Below are positions 34,201 through 47,044 of a stretch of 64,000 nt of DNA, in pieces. Numbering within the stretch: position 1 is the stretch's first letter; each line of letters begins with the position of its first letter. The stretch comes from Aphrophora alni (Eukaryota; Arthropoda; Insecta; Hemiptera; Aphrophoridae). A program made the translations under genes and the position numbers. The stretch is from contig OY740766.1 in assembly GCA_963513935.1 (NCBI GenBank), positions 5,611,000-5,674,999 of the forward strand, written 5' to 3'. The notes beneath the pieces were generated by a model. It was not told where the DNA came from. It saw nothing but the letters and a program-made list of their open reading frames with translations, and did not search any database.

Positions 34201-35504
34201 ACTTTTTTTTTTTACCAACGTGAAAAGCATTTTTATTTGGTGACATGTTTGTTGACAGATTGTAATGTCTTTACGAAATTTAAAATTGTAGTCATTAACT
34301 GGTATAGACGGTAAACAGTATCTTATTTTAAGAAAGCGAGGAACATGTTTTACATATTTTGTACGTTTCACTTGTATCTATGTAAAATTTATTTTAAAAT
34401 ATCAGTTTTTCTTTTACAATTTTTGTTAAAATGTTTAATAAGCATAAAAACAAAACGTATTCCTTGCCAGTTTACCAGCATTCATTTAACGAGTAAAAAT
34501 ATTTAAAAAACCTGTGCAGTAACAAAAATACTACTTTATCTCAAGATCGGCTATACCGATTTAGACCAAACATTGTTGAAATATGAGCAAACCAGTTTAT
34601 CAAATTGGAACGAAAATAAACTAACGAGTTTATGAATAATTAGAAAAAAACTAAAATTTATTTTAACTTTCTTCATTTAAAACTCAATTTGTCTGCACAT
34701 ACGACAGACAGATATCATTACAAAACCACATTTTTTGACAAAGGAAACCAAACGGTCATATCCTTAAAAAAACTCTCGACAATGATATTTTAATCAATCA
34801 CAACTTTTTACGAAAAAATAAATATTACCAACTTCTTTAACTTAAGGCTGGTCGGATTGTTACAATATGTAGTTTTCAAAACTCCATTTTTCTGTAATTA
34901 TCAGTGGATGCGTTAAAACTGATGATAATATAGTTCATAATACCGAAAATTTATCCAATTTTACTTCATGGTTTATATTGGATGGTGAAAATAGGGTTGA
35001 AACGTGTAGGGGTGCAAACTAATTTTCTAGCTCAATTAGTTTGTACTCAAGATATTTATTAAGTTTCTTTTGAGACGCCCCCTGTATATTCCGACACTTA
35101 TGACAGATCAATCTACCAGTATGCTTAAAATGTCTAGAGGTTACATTTGGTTAGTTAGTAAATACATATATATTGATGAAATTGTGAACTAAAACCCTCT
35201 CTATACGTTTCTAATAACGTTACTATTCGTTAACCGTAACAACGATTTGTATAAAATAATTAATTGAAAATGTCACATTCACTCACTCTGCATAATTAAA
35301 CGTATTAATTGGTTTATTATTGTGTAACTTGTTTTTTGTAATTGTGAACAAAAGAAGTGGTTTTACTGTCATAAATAGGCAGTTTTGTGATGATACATTG
35401 TACAAAATATATTGCACAAACTGGTAGTTAATATTCAAAAAGTAAAAATAAACCATAGATGCCATCTTGTATTTATAGAATATATTTTAAACAATATTTG
35501 TATT
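31271..35504. other. Very AT-rich non-coding stretch
   Basis: A T24 run is at 33257-33280. Segments at 34540-34790 (CTATACCGATTTAGACCAAA, CGACAGACAGATATCATTAC, ACGGTCATATCC) resemble interior parts of dispersed family 1. The minus strand at about 35083-35100 carries a transposon-end-like TATACAGGGGGCGTCTC. No gene recognised. Confidence 0.45.
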
Positions 35505-35990
35505 TTTAAATAGAACCTGAATTAGCTTCTTATTTAACAAACTAATTCTGGGTGTAAATCTTATTTCAATAAGAGGTATCTTTATAATGAAGGCAGTTGA
35601 TGAAATCTATTCCTAAATTGAAATTTTGGTTTATTTGAACTTTGACACGATTTCGGCAATTATTTCTTTAAATATATTTATTACTTAAACGAAATTGCTA
35701 TGGCCGATTTTGTGAAATTATTCTAAAACAGTTCCATGTATGAATGTTTAGTTTTACACCGATAATACACGATTTTTTTTGGAAAAAATTTGATCGATTG
35801 TTATTGATCATTGTTTTTTCTTTAATTTATCATTGTTTGGGTCCGTACGTCTTAAACAAATTTGATGAAAATCGTTATATTTTCATTTTTCTGTGTCACG
35901 ACCACACATTTCATCAAAATCGATACTCTCGGATTAACTTAAAAGACGACAGACAAGCAGGCAGCATTTCTAAAACTTTTTGATCGGAAG
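35505..35990 (+). repeat. Dispersed repeat family 1, copy
   Basis: Opening AATAGAACCTGAATTAGCTT, later ACCGATAAT... and GACGACAGACAAGCAGGCAG near the end. The 79-codon frame at 35744-35983 is accidental. Confidence 0.5.
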
Positions 35991-37322
35991 GTCAACATTG
36001 GTTTTATTTTATTTATCACTTAACGTTCTATACTACCAATATATACCAAAGTAAAGTATCGAAAAACAAATAAATGTTCCTCCAAATCAGCGTCTAAATG
36101 TCGCCTATAGGTATTTAGAACTGCCTTACTTTAATTTAACGTGTCATAAACAGCCCGTAAGTCTCACTGTTGTAAGGTTTGTTATAAAATACAAAGACAA
36201 AAGTAAAAGTAGGTTAAAACATAAACGAACCATTCTTTTATAAATTATAACTATTTTTTTATTACATGTAATGTAATAAGAAACCATTTTCTCTTATATA
36301 TGTTAGTCCACTTAACTTATTTCAATGAAACTCGTGATATACAAACACTAAAAGTTACGGAAGACCTACAAAAGCAAAGTTACACTATACAAAAGTTATT
36401 ACATTGTCTTTAGTTTCGTTGAAATCAATCCAAACGATAACGTTATCTACTGATTTGTTATCAAAATATAAAACAAAAGCTTATGGTGAAGGTGAAATAC
36501 GGAAAAATTCACGGATCGTAAATACTCTGAAATCTAGAAAACTACGTAATGGATTTTCATTTAATGGAATTTATGTCAAATTAAAGGCTTATTATTGAAA
36601 TACAGCCTAAAAGTAATAAAAATATGATTGTCACGAAAACAAGTCTTTCATATTTCCTTTTGGTTTTGGAGATAACAAGATGTTTATGTTAACAGTTTGA
36701 CAGATTTTCAAGTGACTAATAGTAAACGTTAATATAACGATAATCTCCAAAACATCATCAGTTCAACACGACATAACCTAAATAGGCCAATCATGTACCT
36801 TATTCCTGTTAATCCCTTGATCCAACTACTGAAACTGATGTTATAGGATAGACATAGTTCGGCTTATAAAACAAAAGTTTTCATAGCCTATGATGTACAC
36901 TAAATAAGCGTAAATCATACTTTAACAAATGATTTTAAATTTTGATACCTAATAAAGAGTTTCCATGATGTTTATCGTGCATTATTAAAGTATTGCAGTT
37001 ATAACATGAAATCATACATATATCAAAAAACTTACATAGGTCTTGGTGTCAAGTAATTTTTAAAAAATAGTTACAAAAGTAATAAGTAAGTACAAAAATG
37101 TAAATAACTCTCGATATAGCTCTCAAAAAATATATTTAGAGAACAAAAACAACTTGAGAATTCACACCAAGGAGTAAACCTATTTAAAGTTAAATCAACA
37201 AATTTAGCACATATTAGTTAACAAAACTTCTTATTTGAGTAAAGTCTAATTACAAAATGTTTTATTTATTTCATCCTCATTGCCCTACTCATAGTGAGCA
37301 TGAGTGTGGCAAGCAAGTGGCG
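35991..37322. other. AT-rich non-coding stretch left of the CCTAA array
   Basis: Nothing recognised. A small imperfect hairpin (ACTCAT...ATGAGT, about 37288-37306) lies just before the array. Confidence 0.45.
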
Positions 37323-37432
37323 CCTAACCTAACCTAACCTAACCTAACCTAACCTAACCTAACCTAACCTAACCTAACCTAACCTAACCTAACCTAACCT
37401 AACCTAACCTAACCTAGCCTAACCTAACCTAG
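37323..37432 (-). repeat. Interstitial telomeric array, about 22 CCTAA units
   Basis: 110 bases in pentamer phase, CCTAA on the plus strand (TTAGG on minus), with CCTAG variants in the last units. Orientation is opposite to the 12571-13020 array. A copy of dispersed family 2 starts immediately to the right. Confidence 0.95.
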
Positions 37433-37625
37433 CTGGATCTACACCTTCCTTCATGTAGTCTTGGATTAAAATCCTTCTCTTGCATCTATCCTTCAAGCTT
37501 TCCTTGATCAACTCTTGTTTTTTCTACCTAAAAGCTATTAAGAATATTCGAAGGTTGAATGTCTCTATTTTATGTTCTTTCTTAAGGCAATGAGAACTTC
37601 TTTTAAACCGAGAGGCGTCTTTAAA
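37433..37625 (+). repeat. Dispersed repeat family 2, copy 1
   Basis: CTGGATCTACACCTTCCTTC, CTTGGATTAAAATCCTTCTC, TGATCAACTCTTGTTTTTTC and the interior up to the GAGAACTTCTTTTAAACCGAGAGG region align with copies at 38586, 40955, 41575 and 54555, all in the same orientation. On the minus strand this copy reads in frame QELIKESLKD...RILIQDYMKEGVDP, partly shared with other copies, so a coding ancestry is possible. Confidence 0.65.
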
Positions 37626-38585
37626 CAACATTGAAGTGTATTGATTAAACATTTTATGGTCAACCCTAACTATTGTCAACAGTTTCCTTCTCAAGAAATT
37701 TATGTTCTTTGTTATAAAAATGAAATTGATAATTTAGGATTTTACCCTTTTTAAACCGCTAAAGTGAAACATCAAAACGATTTACACATTAATTTGTTCG
37801 TAGTGTTCAACATCCACAATAAATATTTTATCTTAATAATGTTTTATTCGAAGTATCAGCTGACTTACATCCTCCCTCTCTTTCTAGTCAATACTAAAAC
37901 GCCTCGTTGGTTCCATTCTTTATCTCTCGTTCGTTTATTAAAGTTCCAGTATACCACATTCATTTCAAGAATTTTACATCCAATTTACTTAAATATGGTA
38001 TTAAAGCTCGGTTTTATAAATCGTTAAACAAATATGCAAAATGTGTAGATTTGAATATATTTTGTAATTTCAAACCTTTTTTATTGAGTATTATTATTTT
38101 TAGATTTTTTTTTTTTCGGTTAATTAACCAAAAACTCTATAACTCCATTCAACAATCTATTCTGCGCAACATTAAATCTGCATTCAATTATTACAAACGT
38201 ATTACAAAGAATAAATTACCTATAAAAAATTAAGTTGTTTCAAACCATAGAATTGTAAAGAAATCAGCAGGGATTGATTGGAATGTAAGTTAGATTGAAA
38301 GAACTGAGGAAAATTTCAAAATATCCGCAGTTTGAAGATATTTTTCGAGAGGTTCTCTTAATTAGGACTGACGACAGACAGACGAAAAACAAATCACTCT
38401 TAAAACAACTTTTTGGACCCAGGATGGACCCAGAATCAGCAAAAAACTCTTCAATTTTTGATCTGTCACATAACATCCTCCATACAACAAATATTTGGGA
38501 AAGTAAAAAGGAAAACCAACTCTCAGGTGAAATGATGAAAGTGTGTGATACCCTGAGGGATCGGAAATATCCGAGGACCCCTACC
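37626..38585. other. AT-rich non-coding stretch between family 2 copies
   Basis: Overlapping frames at 37764-38233 are Phe/Ile/Leu/Lys-rich without a domain. 38364-38400 has a GACGACAGACAGACG string typical of dispersed repeats here. The frame 38295-38588 spans it and is not supported as a gene. Confidence 0.4.
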
Positions 38586-38770
38586 TGAATCTACAACTTT
38601 ATTCATTTATCTTGGGTTAGATCCCTCTCTTTCATCTTTCCTATCAGGCATCTCTTGACCAACTCGTGTTTTCTTTCGACTCTTAATTTATAAGACTATT
38701 CAAGAGTTATTGGTCTTTATTTTATGCTCTTTTCTGTTTTGTTTTTTTAAACACGATGATGACCAAATGG
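38586..38770 (+). repeat. Dispersed repeat family 2, copy 2
   Basis: GAATCTACAACTTTATTCAT, TTGGGTTAGATCCCTCTCTT, CTCTTGACCAACTCGTG and the GTTATTGGTCTTTATTTTAT region align with the other copies. Minus-strand reading: RVERKHELVKRCLIG then KMKERDLTQD. Confidence 0.65.
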
Positions 38771-40332
38771 TTTCAAATGATGTTCTCAAGTAAAAAAAAA
38801 CAGTTTAATTCACGTGATTTAAGAAGACTGTACAGTATTTAAAATATTTTACTGGTTTTGTTGGTTTTTTTTCAATATGTGGTTACAAAGATTGTATTCG
38901 TATAGTAAAATTTTGTTTTAAAATGAAGTGTTTGCAACTCTGTTCTTCTGAAAGGAGAAGCTGTTTTTCTTAATAATTTGTATTACAATGTACAAATTAA
39001 AAATAAAAAGGTGAAGCATTTGTTAAAGCCACAGGACTTAAAGTTCGTAGGCATATAGGGTCACGTATATTTAAATCGAAGTCTTTTAAGCAACCTAACG
39101 CAAACATATTAATTTCTTTGTCAAATAAAGAAACACACTTTTAATCAGAATAACTCCTAGTTATATTTGGTACCCCACATATACTAGTTACAAAATACAA
39201 TTTTTAAACACGATTGTTTTTACCCTTTATTAAGATAATGTTTTGTTACTGCTAAATTTTTATATATGTTGGACAATACACAAAATATAATTAAACACTT
39301 TGAAATATATAAAATCTATCGGCTTTTCTTTATAGACTGATAACGACTTACAGACAGACAGATGCTTGAGTAAAATTATAAGTTAATTTTAAATTATTAG
39401 GACCTACGAACCCCAATAAATAGAAATAAATGAAAATGCAGTCCATCTTGTAACGGCTATTGAATTGTTGTTCTCACATATTACAAAAACTGTTTTTAAA
39501 ACCTTATTGGGTGATAGTGGGAGTGACATATTATCTTTGAAATGACAAGGTGGGTGGAAATCATTCACAGTAGCAGAAAGCTACATTGATGAATCGGAAC
39601 AAAACAAAATTTAAATTTCAACCTTATAAACTCTGCTGAAAACAACAAAATTAAATACAATGCATAGTCATCCTCTACAAACAAAAGTGCAGCCCTGGTT
39701 TCAAATGTAGTATTTAATAATTGCACCATTCAAAACTTGTGCACGGAGCCAAATACAATTAAGAGGCAAATTGATTTCTCTACGTAATTTTTTTTTTGTA
39801 TTGTCCTGTATATTTTCTTTGTTCATATAATTAAACCTTCTAGGAATTAATTGTCTAGTTATTTTCATACTGTTATATCTATTTCTTATTTTCGGATACT
39901 ATATATTTCCCTATTTAAAGTAATATAATATGTATATAATATCTATGTAACGATCATGTAGCCATTAACACACTCGCCTCTGGCTCTCGTCTTACATAAG
40001 TTACTTCAAATCGTTCATTAATGACTATCATTATACGATCATAAACTACTATAAAACTGCACAACTTTACCTACTTTAGACATGAAAAATTCAAGTTAAA
40101 ATATATACCATTGAAAATTATCTTTAAGAATCAGTTTTTTAAGTTTGAAAGTCGAAAGCAATTTTCAAACTAAATAATCTATATTCCTGGTTAAAAAAAC
40201 TGATCCAATAGTTCGTAAAATTGAACATAGATAAAAATTTGAGGATACAAATTACTAACCCTAGTTCATTTACTTCCACAGTTAGCCAAAATTACTCCAA
40301 TGGTAAATACAGTGGTCTTTCCATTATGTAAG

Positions 40333-40333
<1 letters not shown>
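38771..40333. other. AT-rich non-coding stretch
   Basis: A CAGACAGACAGATG string (39351-39364) and a weak family 1 resemblance near 39030-39130. Otherwise nothing recognised. Confidence 0.45.

Positions 40334-40414
<81 letters not shown>
40334..40414. repeat. (GT)n microsatellite, about 40 units
   Basis: 81 bases of uninterrupted TG/GT dinucleotides. Confidence 0.97.
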
Positions 40415-40416
<2 letters not shown>

Positions 40417-40954
40417 ATTAAGGATATCGATAGCTACAATTCAATAATAACACTTTGATTTGAAATGTCACTAGTGGTATACTAAGTACTGAGCATATCG
40501 TTTCAATATTCAGAGAAACGGAAATTATATTTTGGCTTCAGTTTATTGTCATGTTGTATGATCGATCAGTTATTTTAATCGTGCGTTACTTTCAGAACTC
40601 GTGTACGATAAATATCCAATTATTTGATAAACACATTTATCAAATGATAATAAAGATGGAAATATTGTTGGAATGTTTTCAAAAACTCTAAGTACTATAA
40701 ATAAGTACTGAGTATGTCATCTTATATTAATGGATACATTTCTTCAGTTAGTTGTACAAAAGAATCTATTATAGACTTCTCTAAACGTTAAATAAAAAGG
40801 AACTACGAGAAAAAAGAACTACAATCGGCAATATTGAAACTTTACGATCATTCAACTAAAAGGAAAACCTAGGTTATTAATAAATTTCACAATATTTACT
40901 CAGAATTAGTGCGATTTGTTATTAGTTATAATGAATATGGGTGGCAATTCTGAG
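40415..40954. other. AT-rich non-coding stretch
   Basis: Nothing recognised beyond AT-rich sequence. Confidence 0.45.
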
Positions 40955-41155
40955 GTGACAGAATCTACAACTTTCCTCGTATAGTTTTGGGTTAGATCCC
41001 TTTCTCTTTAAAAAAGATCTTGTTCAACTCTTGTTCTTTTCCAATCTTTACGCTAGAACGGAGCATTCAGGAGTTTGTGGTCCCAGTGTTATGATATGTC
41101 CTTCTTTTTTTGGCGATGGTGACTCTGAGGTTTGTTGCTTTTAAAGAACAAGAAA
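40955..41155 (+). repeat. Dispersed repeat family 2, copy 3
   Basis: GAATCTACAACTTTCCTCGT, TTTTGGGTTAGATCCCTTTC, TTGTTCAACTCTTGTTCTTT and GGCGATGGTGACTCTGAGGT align with the other copies. The minus strand reads DLTQNYTRKVVDSVT. Confidence 0.65.
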
Positions 41156-41574
41156 TCTAGCTTTAAGATTATTTAACTTTTAGAGTAATAACTCGCCCAT
41201 TTTTATACCATAGAAAACACACTTTCAGTGTAGCTTTGGTTATACAAACCATTGGATACGTTTCTAGCCTAGAAATAAAGTTCAAAATGTCAAAACAAAC
41301 GCTAATTTTCAAATTTTAAATATTTAGATGAATTGGTCTTCCCTATGCCGCAGAAACTCCCTCTTTAGCTCATTTCATGCTGCTTTAAAATCTGGATCTA
41401 ATGATGGCGAAAGGAGTTATTACGAGCTAAAATATACTACTTCTAAAACCAAATAATTAGCGATACTACATCTAGTAAAAACTTTAATTCTAATCAAATA
41501 TACTGCTTTATATCCACGATTCCCTTGTAGCGTTACATATAGCAAGGACGGATTACACAATTCTGAGGGATCCT

Positions 41575-41755
41575 AACTAGATGTACCCATTTTAAAATTA
41601 TTATTTCATCCCGTTTTCATGTTTCCTACCAGGTCTCTTTTGACCAACGACCACCAAACTTCCCTAATGTAAATAAAAGGTCTGTTATACTCTTTTTTTC
41701 TATTTTTAAAGTCTGTGACACCGAGATGTTTTTCGCTTCAGAAATTAAAACACTG
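41575..41755 (+). repeat. Dispersed repeat family 2, copy 4
   Basis: Shares CATGTTTCCTACCAGGTCTC, TTTTGACCAAC and GTGACACCGAGATGTTTTTC with the family. It is more diverged at the left end. Confidence 0.55.
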
Positions 41756-44409
41756 AAAAGTTATCCTTTACAGTGACATGAAGGAAATGGTTGGAGAAAT
41801 TTTAAATGGGGACTGAGATTTCAAATGGGTTTAAAAGGGTAGTCATTTGTTTTTTAGGCCAAATTTTGAGCCTATAATTATGTCAATCTTTTCATGTCAA
41901 ATTCTGTATGGAATTATATTTATAATTACATATTTATATTTCTTTCGAACATGAAAATATTGTTTGTGATACATTTAAATAATGTAAAAGTTTTAATTAA
42001 ATATGTATTTATATCCTAAGATATTTCCTAAGTAGGCTACATAATTATTTCCTTAACTACATTAAAAAAAAAAATATTGAGTAACTCTTTATCCTACAAT
42101 CATTTTGACCCCTCATTTTATAAAGCTTTGCGATATGAAGGAGAGAAAAATATACATTTTCCCATAAGTTAAATTAGAAAAATGTATACATCGCTCAAAT
42201 ACGAAATTGTATAATTTTATACATGAAGAGAAAATGCAATCAATAATACCTAAAATGTTAGGTTATGGGATATCATTATAACAAAAGCTAACAACTGAAT
42301 AACATAATAAATAGAATAGGTTAGATTTCATACTATGAAGGAAAATGTTATGTTTTTAGGAGTTGCAGAAGCAAAATATTTTGTCTATGACTACAATATT
42401 TCACACACTTTTTCACATTCACACAAACACCATAATGTGTTGAAAAATAGTTCTGACAATTTAAGTGTTTGCAGATTTTACATCAGGCATTGGTATTATT
42501 ATTATTTTGTTTATAAATAATCAGCTACCAAACATTCTAAACTGGAAATATATCAAAAACGTGTAAGATATACTCACGCGAGAAAATATACAAAACTTAC
42601 ATTTTTTAAATATGTATCTTTTTAACAAAATCGTGATCATTATCATGGAAATCATTACGTTTAAAACTAACAGATTTATTAAAATTCGATAAGGATAAAA
42701 ATACTACAACTGAAATAAGGTTTTTACCGTAAGCATTTTTTTACAACTGTCTTTCATTCAAAAAATACATTAAGATACACTAAAAATAATCACATGAGGA
42801 ATTCTGTATTTATACACATTACAGCGCCCTATGATATTACACTTTTCAATATAAATAATTAAACATACACAAAACACTTTTTCACTATTGCTTAATTTTT
42901 AGTTTAATTGACGGTAGTAGGATAACTGAGTTAAAATTATTTTTATAATTGATTGTAATACAAATGAGATTACCAGTGCTACTAATGTGCGATATTTTGG
43001 AAATGTGACGTCTTTGTAAGATTATTGATTGTGTTTTTTTTTACAACAAATACAAAACTTTATGATTGGAAATTTTTTGATTCTTTGCAATCAATTACGA
43101 AGCATTTATTTTATTGATAACTCAGTTAGTTCAAAACCCAAAACAAAATATATCGTTGATTTTTGTCCTAAGCGTTAAATATAGAGGATTTAATTATTTT
43201 TTTTCAAAATAACTATTTTCAAATTAATAATGGGAAAAAAATTCCAGACAGTCAAATTGTCAATAAAATACAGTTAATCTAGAATGGTAGTGATTAGTGC
43301 ATAACAGCTGATTACAAGTAACAGCTGACTAAATATTTTTTTCGTAATAATTATTATTCGTAAATTTTTAAACGAAATAGAAGGTATATTCTATATTTAT
43401 TAAAATTTTCATACATATAAATTAAATATGAAAAACTTATGTAACTTCGTACTCTTTTGGTATTACGTAGAAATAAATTTAAACAATTGTTTTCGAGATA
43501 AAATTGTGAAACGAGTGCCATTTTTTAAACGTTTTGTATAAAATTATAACATTTTCTAAACACGTCAACAAAAAATATTACCCAAGTATATATAAAACAT
43601 TTGACGTTGATTTTGTTTGTAAGTTTTTAAAAATACATAAATTGTCACACAGATATCAATTCATGCCTATCCGACATGTGTTTTTTAGAACATTTTGTAT
43701 ATTTAAACTAAATCCATTTATATCATCAAAAATTTAGGTTAGTATTTAAACAAAATGTCCATCTTTGAATTATGATTATTTTGTCTTCACATTTTCCCCC
43801 CCATAATTATATTACTAACCAAAACGAAGGCACACTCCTCATTTTAAAATATTTTGCAGATATAGCCAATGTGGCCTCTTTAAAATAAACCTACTCATGT
43901 ATTAAATACAAATAAATATAAATAATGTATTGTTCTTAAAACGTCGGATTTAAACAAAAAATAATACGTCGTTTTAAAATTTTATTACAATATTATTTTC
44001 TCTATATTTGCAACAACTGTCTCAATAACATAAATCATTTATTTATTTTATAGTTTGTAATTTTTTGACAAATATATTATAGCTATTTAAGTTATAATTA
44101 ATTACATATATGGTCGTTTGTGTATACAATTGATATATAGATATTTATAGGTAATCAGAAAAAGGTTATTTTCTATACCTTTAGCCTCTATATGTACCGA
44201 TATATTTAGTGTTATGCATTAACACAAGGAGTAATATTACAAATATATTAGACACCTAAAACAATTGTGTTCCTTTTAGGTATTTGTATGGGATCTCGGA
44301 CTTTTCTTTACCTTTTTAACGCAATAAAGGAGTGAAATTTTTTTTAAATGGTAAAACCGAATCAGGATTTTCTTAAGGATTACTATAATTTCCAAAGTTA
44401 CAGTTGAAA
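41756..44409. other. Very AT-rich non-coding stretch
   Basis: No repeats with clear partners and no convincing frames. 43534-43737 is a Phe/Lys/Ile-rich chance frame. Confidence 0.45.
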
Positions 44410-44716
44410 GTGATTGTAGATAATTGAAATAATTAAAGTATCTTTGCATGGAAGCAATGTTTCTTTTACAAAATTTAGTAGATTATTATGTTAAAAGTTG
44501 TTTTTATATGAGTGATTGTAGATAATTGAAATAATTAAAAATATCTTTGCATTGAAACAATGTTTATTTTACAGAATTTAGTAGATTATTATGTTAAAAG
44601 TTGTTTTTATATGAGTGATTGTACATAATTGAAATAATTTAAAATATCTTTACATGGAAGCAATGTTTATTTTACAAAATTTAGTAGATTAAAATGTTAA
44701 AAGTTGTTTATAAATG
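44410..44716. repeat. Tandem repeat, three copies of a 102-103 bp unit
   Basis: Copies start at about 44410, 44513 and 44615, each opening GTGATTGTA(G/C)ATAATTGAAA and ending GTTAAAAGTTGTTT. Differences are single substitutions and small indels. Non-coding. Confidence 0.92.
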
Positions 44717-44924
44717 TACAGATGAGAAAAAAAAAATCTAAATTTGTAAAATGAACGTTTATATTTACCAGAATCCCGTTTCAATATTTAAAGGTTGAAG
44801 ACAGACATGCAGAAGAAATAAATAAACAAACATAATATAATAATAAAGGAATACTGACCACTAAGTAGGCATCTGTCTACCTCACAACACATAACACATA
44901 GCACAGAACATAACACTGATTTCA

Positions 44925-45065
44925 CCATGCACGCGTCACAACCTATTGGTTTTACCTGACTATATCGTGATGCGACTCGGATCGCTGGCAGTACAACACT
45001 GACAGCGTCGAGACGTTTTACCCCACGTGGCGACGCCCCTCTACCTCCCCCCTCTCCTATCTATC
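44925..45065 (-). promoter_or_regulatory. CpG-rich candidate promoter or 5' exon on the minus strand
   Basis: About 140 bases far richer in G+C and CpG than the surroundings (CGACGCCCC, CAGCGTCGAGACG, ATGCGACTCGGATCGCTGGC). On the minus strand there is a CCAAT box (AACCAATAGG, about 44942-44951) and TCAGT initiator-like strings at about 44919-44923 and 44998-45002. A GTAAAA donor-like sequence after CAG lies near 44954-44961. No coding frame. It could also be a GC-rich transposon piece. Confidence 0.3.
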
Positions 45066-45464
45066 CTTCGATATTTTTGATTTAATTGTGATTGATTTTA
45101 TAACAAGACAAAATGTCGGATTAAATTTGTTTTAAATGATAATTTTAGGATGTTAGTGACTGACCTGCGCAGAGTCGTGAACGTGAAATAGGCACTGATC
45201 CAGATTCACAAAATTTGAGGTTCTAATTCTTTATTGAATTTGTTGTTGCCACCACTGGTATCTATGCAATTGATACAGAATACTTTAAATTGGGAACGTC
45301 CCTCGCTTGTTTTGTTTAAAATACAATTATGACAAATAAATTGAGCATAAAAATTCTCTGTTCATTACATGACCAAATAGTAAATATAAACCAACTAAAA
45401 ATATTCCTCCCCAAAAATTACAGTCAAGAAGTACAAATGAAAAATACAAATATTTTAATATGAC

Positions 45465-45560
45465 CTAAACTTGCTTCCTTTGCGTAAACATAATATGATT
45501 AAAATCGACCTTTTAATTTTTCAAATTTCCAAAATCTCATACATTAGAAGCACTGAGAAA
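45465..45560 (+). repeat. Dispersed repeat family 1, short fragment
   Basis: AATATGACCTAAACTTGCTT followed by TTTGCGTAAACATAA matches the family opening. The match decays within 100 bases. Confidence 0.55.
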
Positions 45561-45863
45561 CTAATTGGTGTTATACAAAGAAATAATTGTTATTGGTAGT
45601 TGAACTTACACAAAATAAAGATAACATCGTCTTAAAATTTTTTTTTTAAAAACGTGTATTTTTTTGTTAGATTACCTATGTTTATCTCATTCGTAATCAC
45701 AAATATTTCAAATTGACGCCATTTTGAAACGGGTTGTATTAAATTAAAATAAATTGGTATAGTTTATTAGGATATTTGTCATCATTTGTGTGGAAAAAAT
45801 AATGCATCAGATTTTAATAATATAATTCAAATTCTATTTCCATTGTTTCACACATTAGGAGAA

Positions 45864-45897
45864 ACCAAAATGAACTCGACGGCTAGTTCATTTTGGT
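45864..45897. other. Perfect 13-bp hairpin
   Basis: ACCAAAATGAACT (45864-45876) pairs with AGTTCATTTTGGT (45885-45897) across an 8-base loop CGACGGCT. It is too short for a typical miRNA precursor and could be the core of a small palindromic element. Confidence 0.7.
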
Positions 45898-46001
45898 ATT
45901 TTTAAATTACTCAAAACCTATTTTGTTGTTGTTTACTACCAGTATTAGTTTGAATATTAAGTATTCAAATTTTTCATTATTTCATTAAAATGGTTTCTCG
46001 T

Positions 46002-46002
<1 letters not shown>

Positions 46003-46055
<53 letters not shown>
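46003..46055. repeat. Poly-T run of 53
   Basis: Uninterrupted T homopolymer. It could mark the 3' end of a minus-strand retroposed sequence, but no element body is recognised to its left. Confidence 0.95.
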
Positions 46056-46058
<3 letters not shown>

Positions 46059-46224
46059 TTAAAGATACTGACGAAGGTAAATTACCACTTTTTATCCCAT
46101 AACTTTGGAACTGAAATTTTTCAATTGAAAGCTACTAATATGAACCCTTAAAAACTAGTTTTGAGTAATATTTTATCAAAATTGTAAAAACTAAGTTTTA
46201 TTTTTATCGCTTTAATTTAAGTCA

Positions 46225-46480
46225 TCGAAAAAAAAATCTCAATAAGTGGTAAAAAAATACTGCACTTATTTTCCATATAAGGTATAAGGAATATACATAA
46301 CAGATATAAGTAAAAATTTACTTTTGCATCCTAGAAGTTGCTTTGGAAAAAAAAATTAATCTCAATAAGTGGTAAAAAAAAAAAAATACTCCACTTATTT
46401 TTCATGTAAGGTGGATAATGGATATAGATAACAGATATAAATAAAAATTAACTTTCTTCGACCTAGAAGTTGCTTTTGAA
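46225..46480. repeat. Tandem duplication of a unit of about 123 bp
   Basis: TCTCAATAAGTGGTAAAAAA starts at 46237 and again at 46360. Both copies continue CCACTTATTTT-like, ATAACAGATATAA, and CCTAGAAGTTGCTTT. Non-coding. Confidence 0.9.
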
Positions 46481-47044
46481 AAAACTTAATTTGGGAACTA
46501 CATTAGCGGGTATGTTCTAGAAGAAAGTAGTAATTCAAAATAATTTTACGTTATTAGATGTAAACAAAATTTATTAATTAAATACGGAAAAACAACAACT
46601 TAAAAAAATATAAGAATTATTTTATCAGTTTTATTAAGAAAATCCGTGTTCATTGCAACATAAATCTAAGATAATCTGTATTCATTCTAAATTTAGAGAG
46701 TCAACATTAGCTCTTGTTGAATTGGAATTAATTAAATGTTAAATCAATTTAAATTTATTCATAAGCAATTCTGAATTTAAATAGAAATGGCGAATTTTAC
46801 CATTTGTAAAGAGGCGTACAAAACAAAAGTAAAGATTTGTTTTTGTTATTGTCTAAAACTTACAATTACATTTTTAATTAAATAAATAGTGTCCACACAT
46901 TCACCCCTTAAACGAAATCCTAAAGAAACCTTTTCGTCACCGAAAGGTCAGAGGTTTGATGTCAGTTGCAATGTGAAAATTAAACATGGAATCGGTCTTA
47001 GGTTTTACAATTATTTATGTTAAACAAAGTCTGTATTAATAAAT

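Noticed and set aside
37764..38233. Overlapping 87- and 108-codon frames
   Set aside because: Rich in Phe, Ile, Leu, Lys and Asn, as expected of AT-rich DNA; no motif, no start or splice support.
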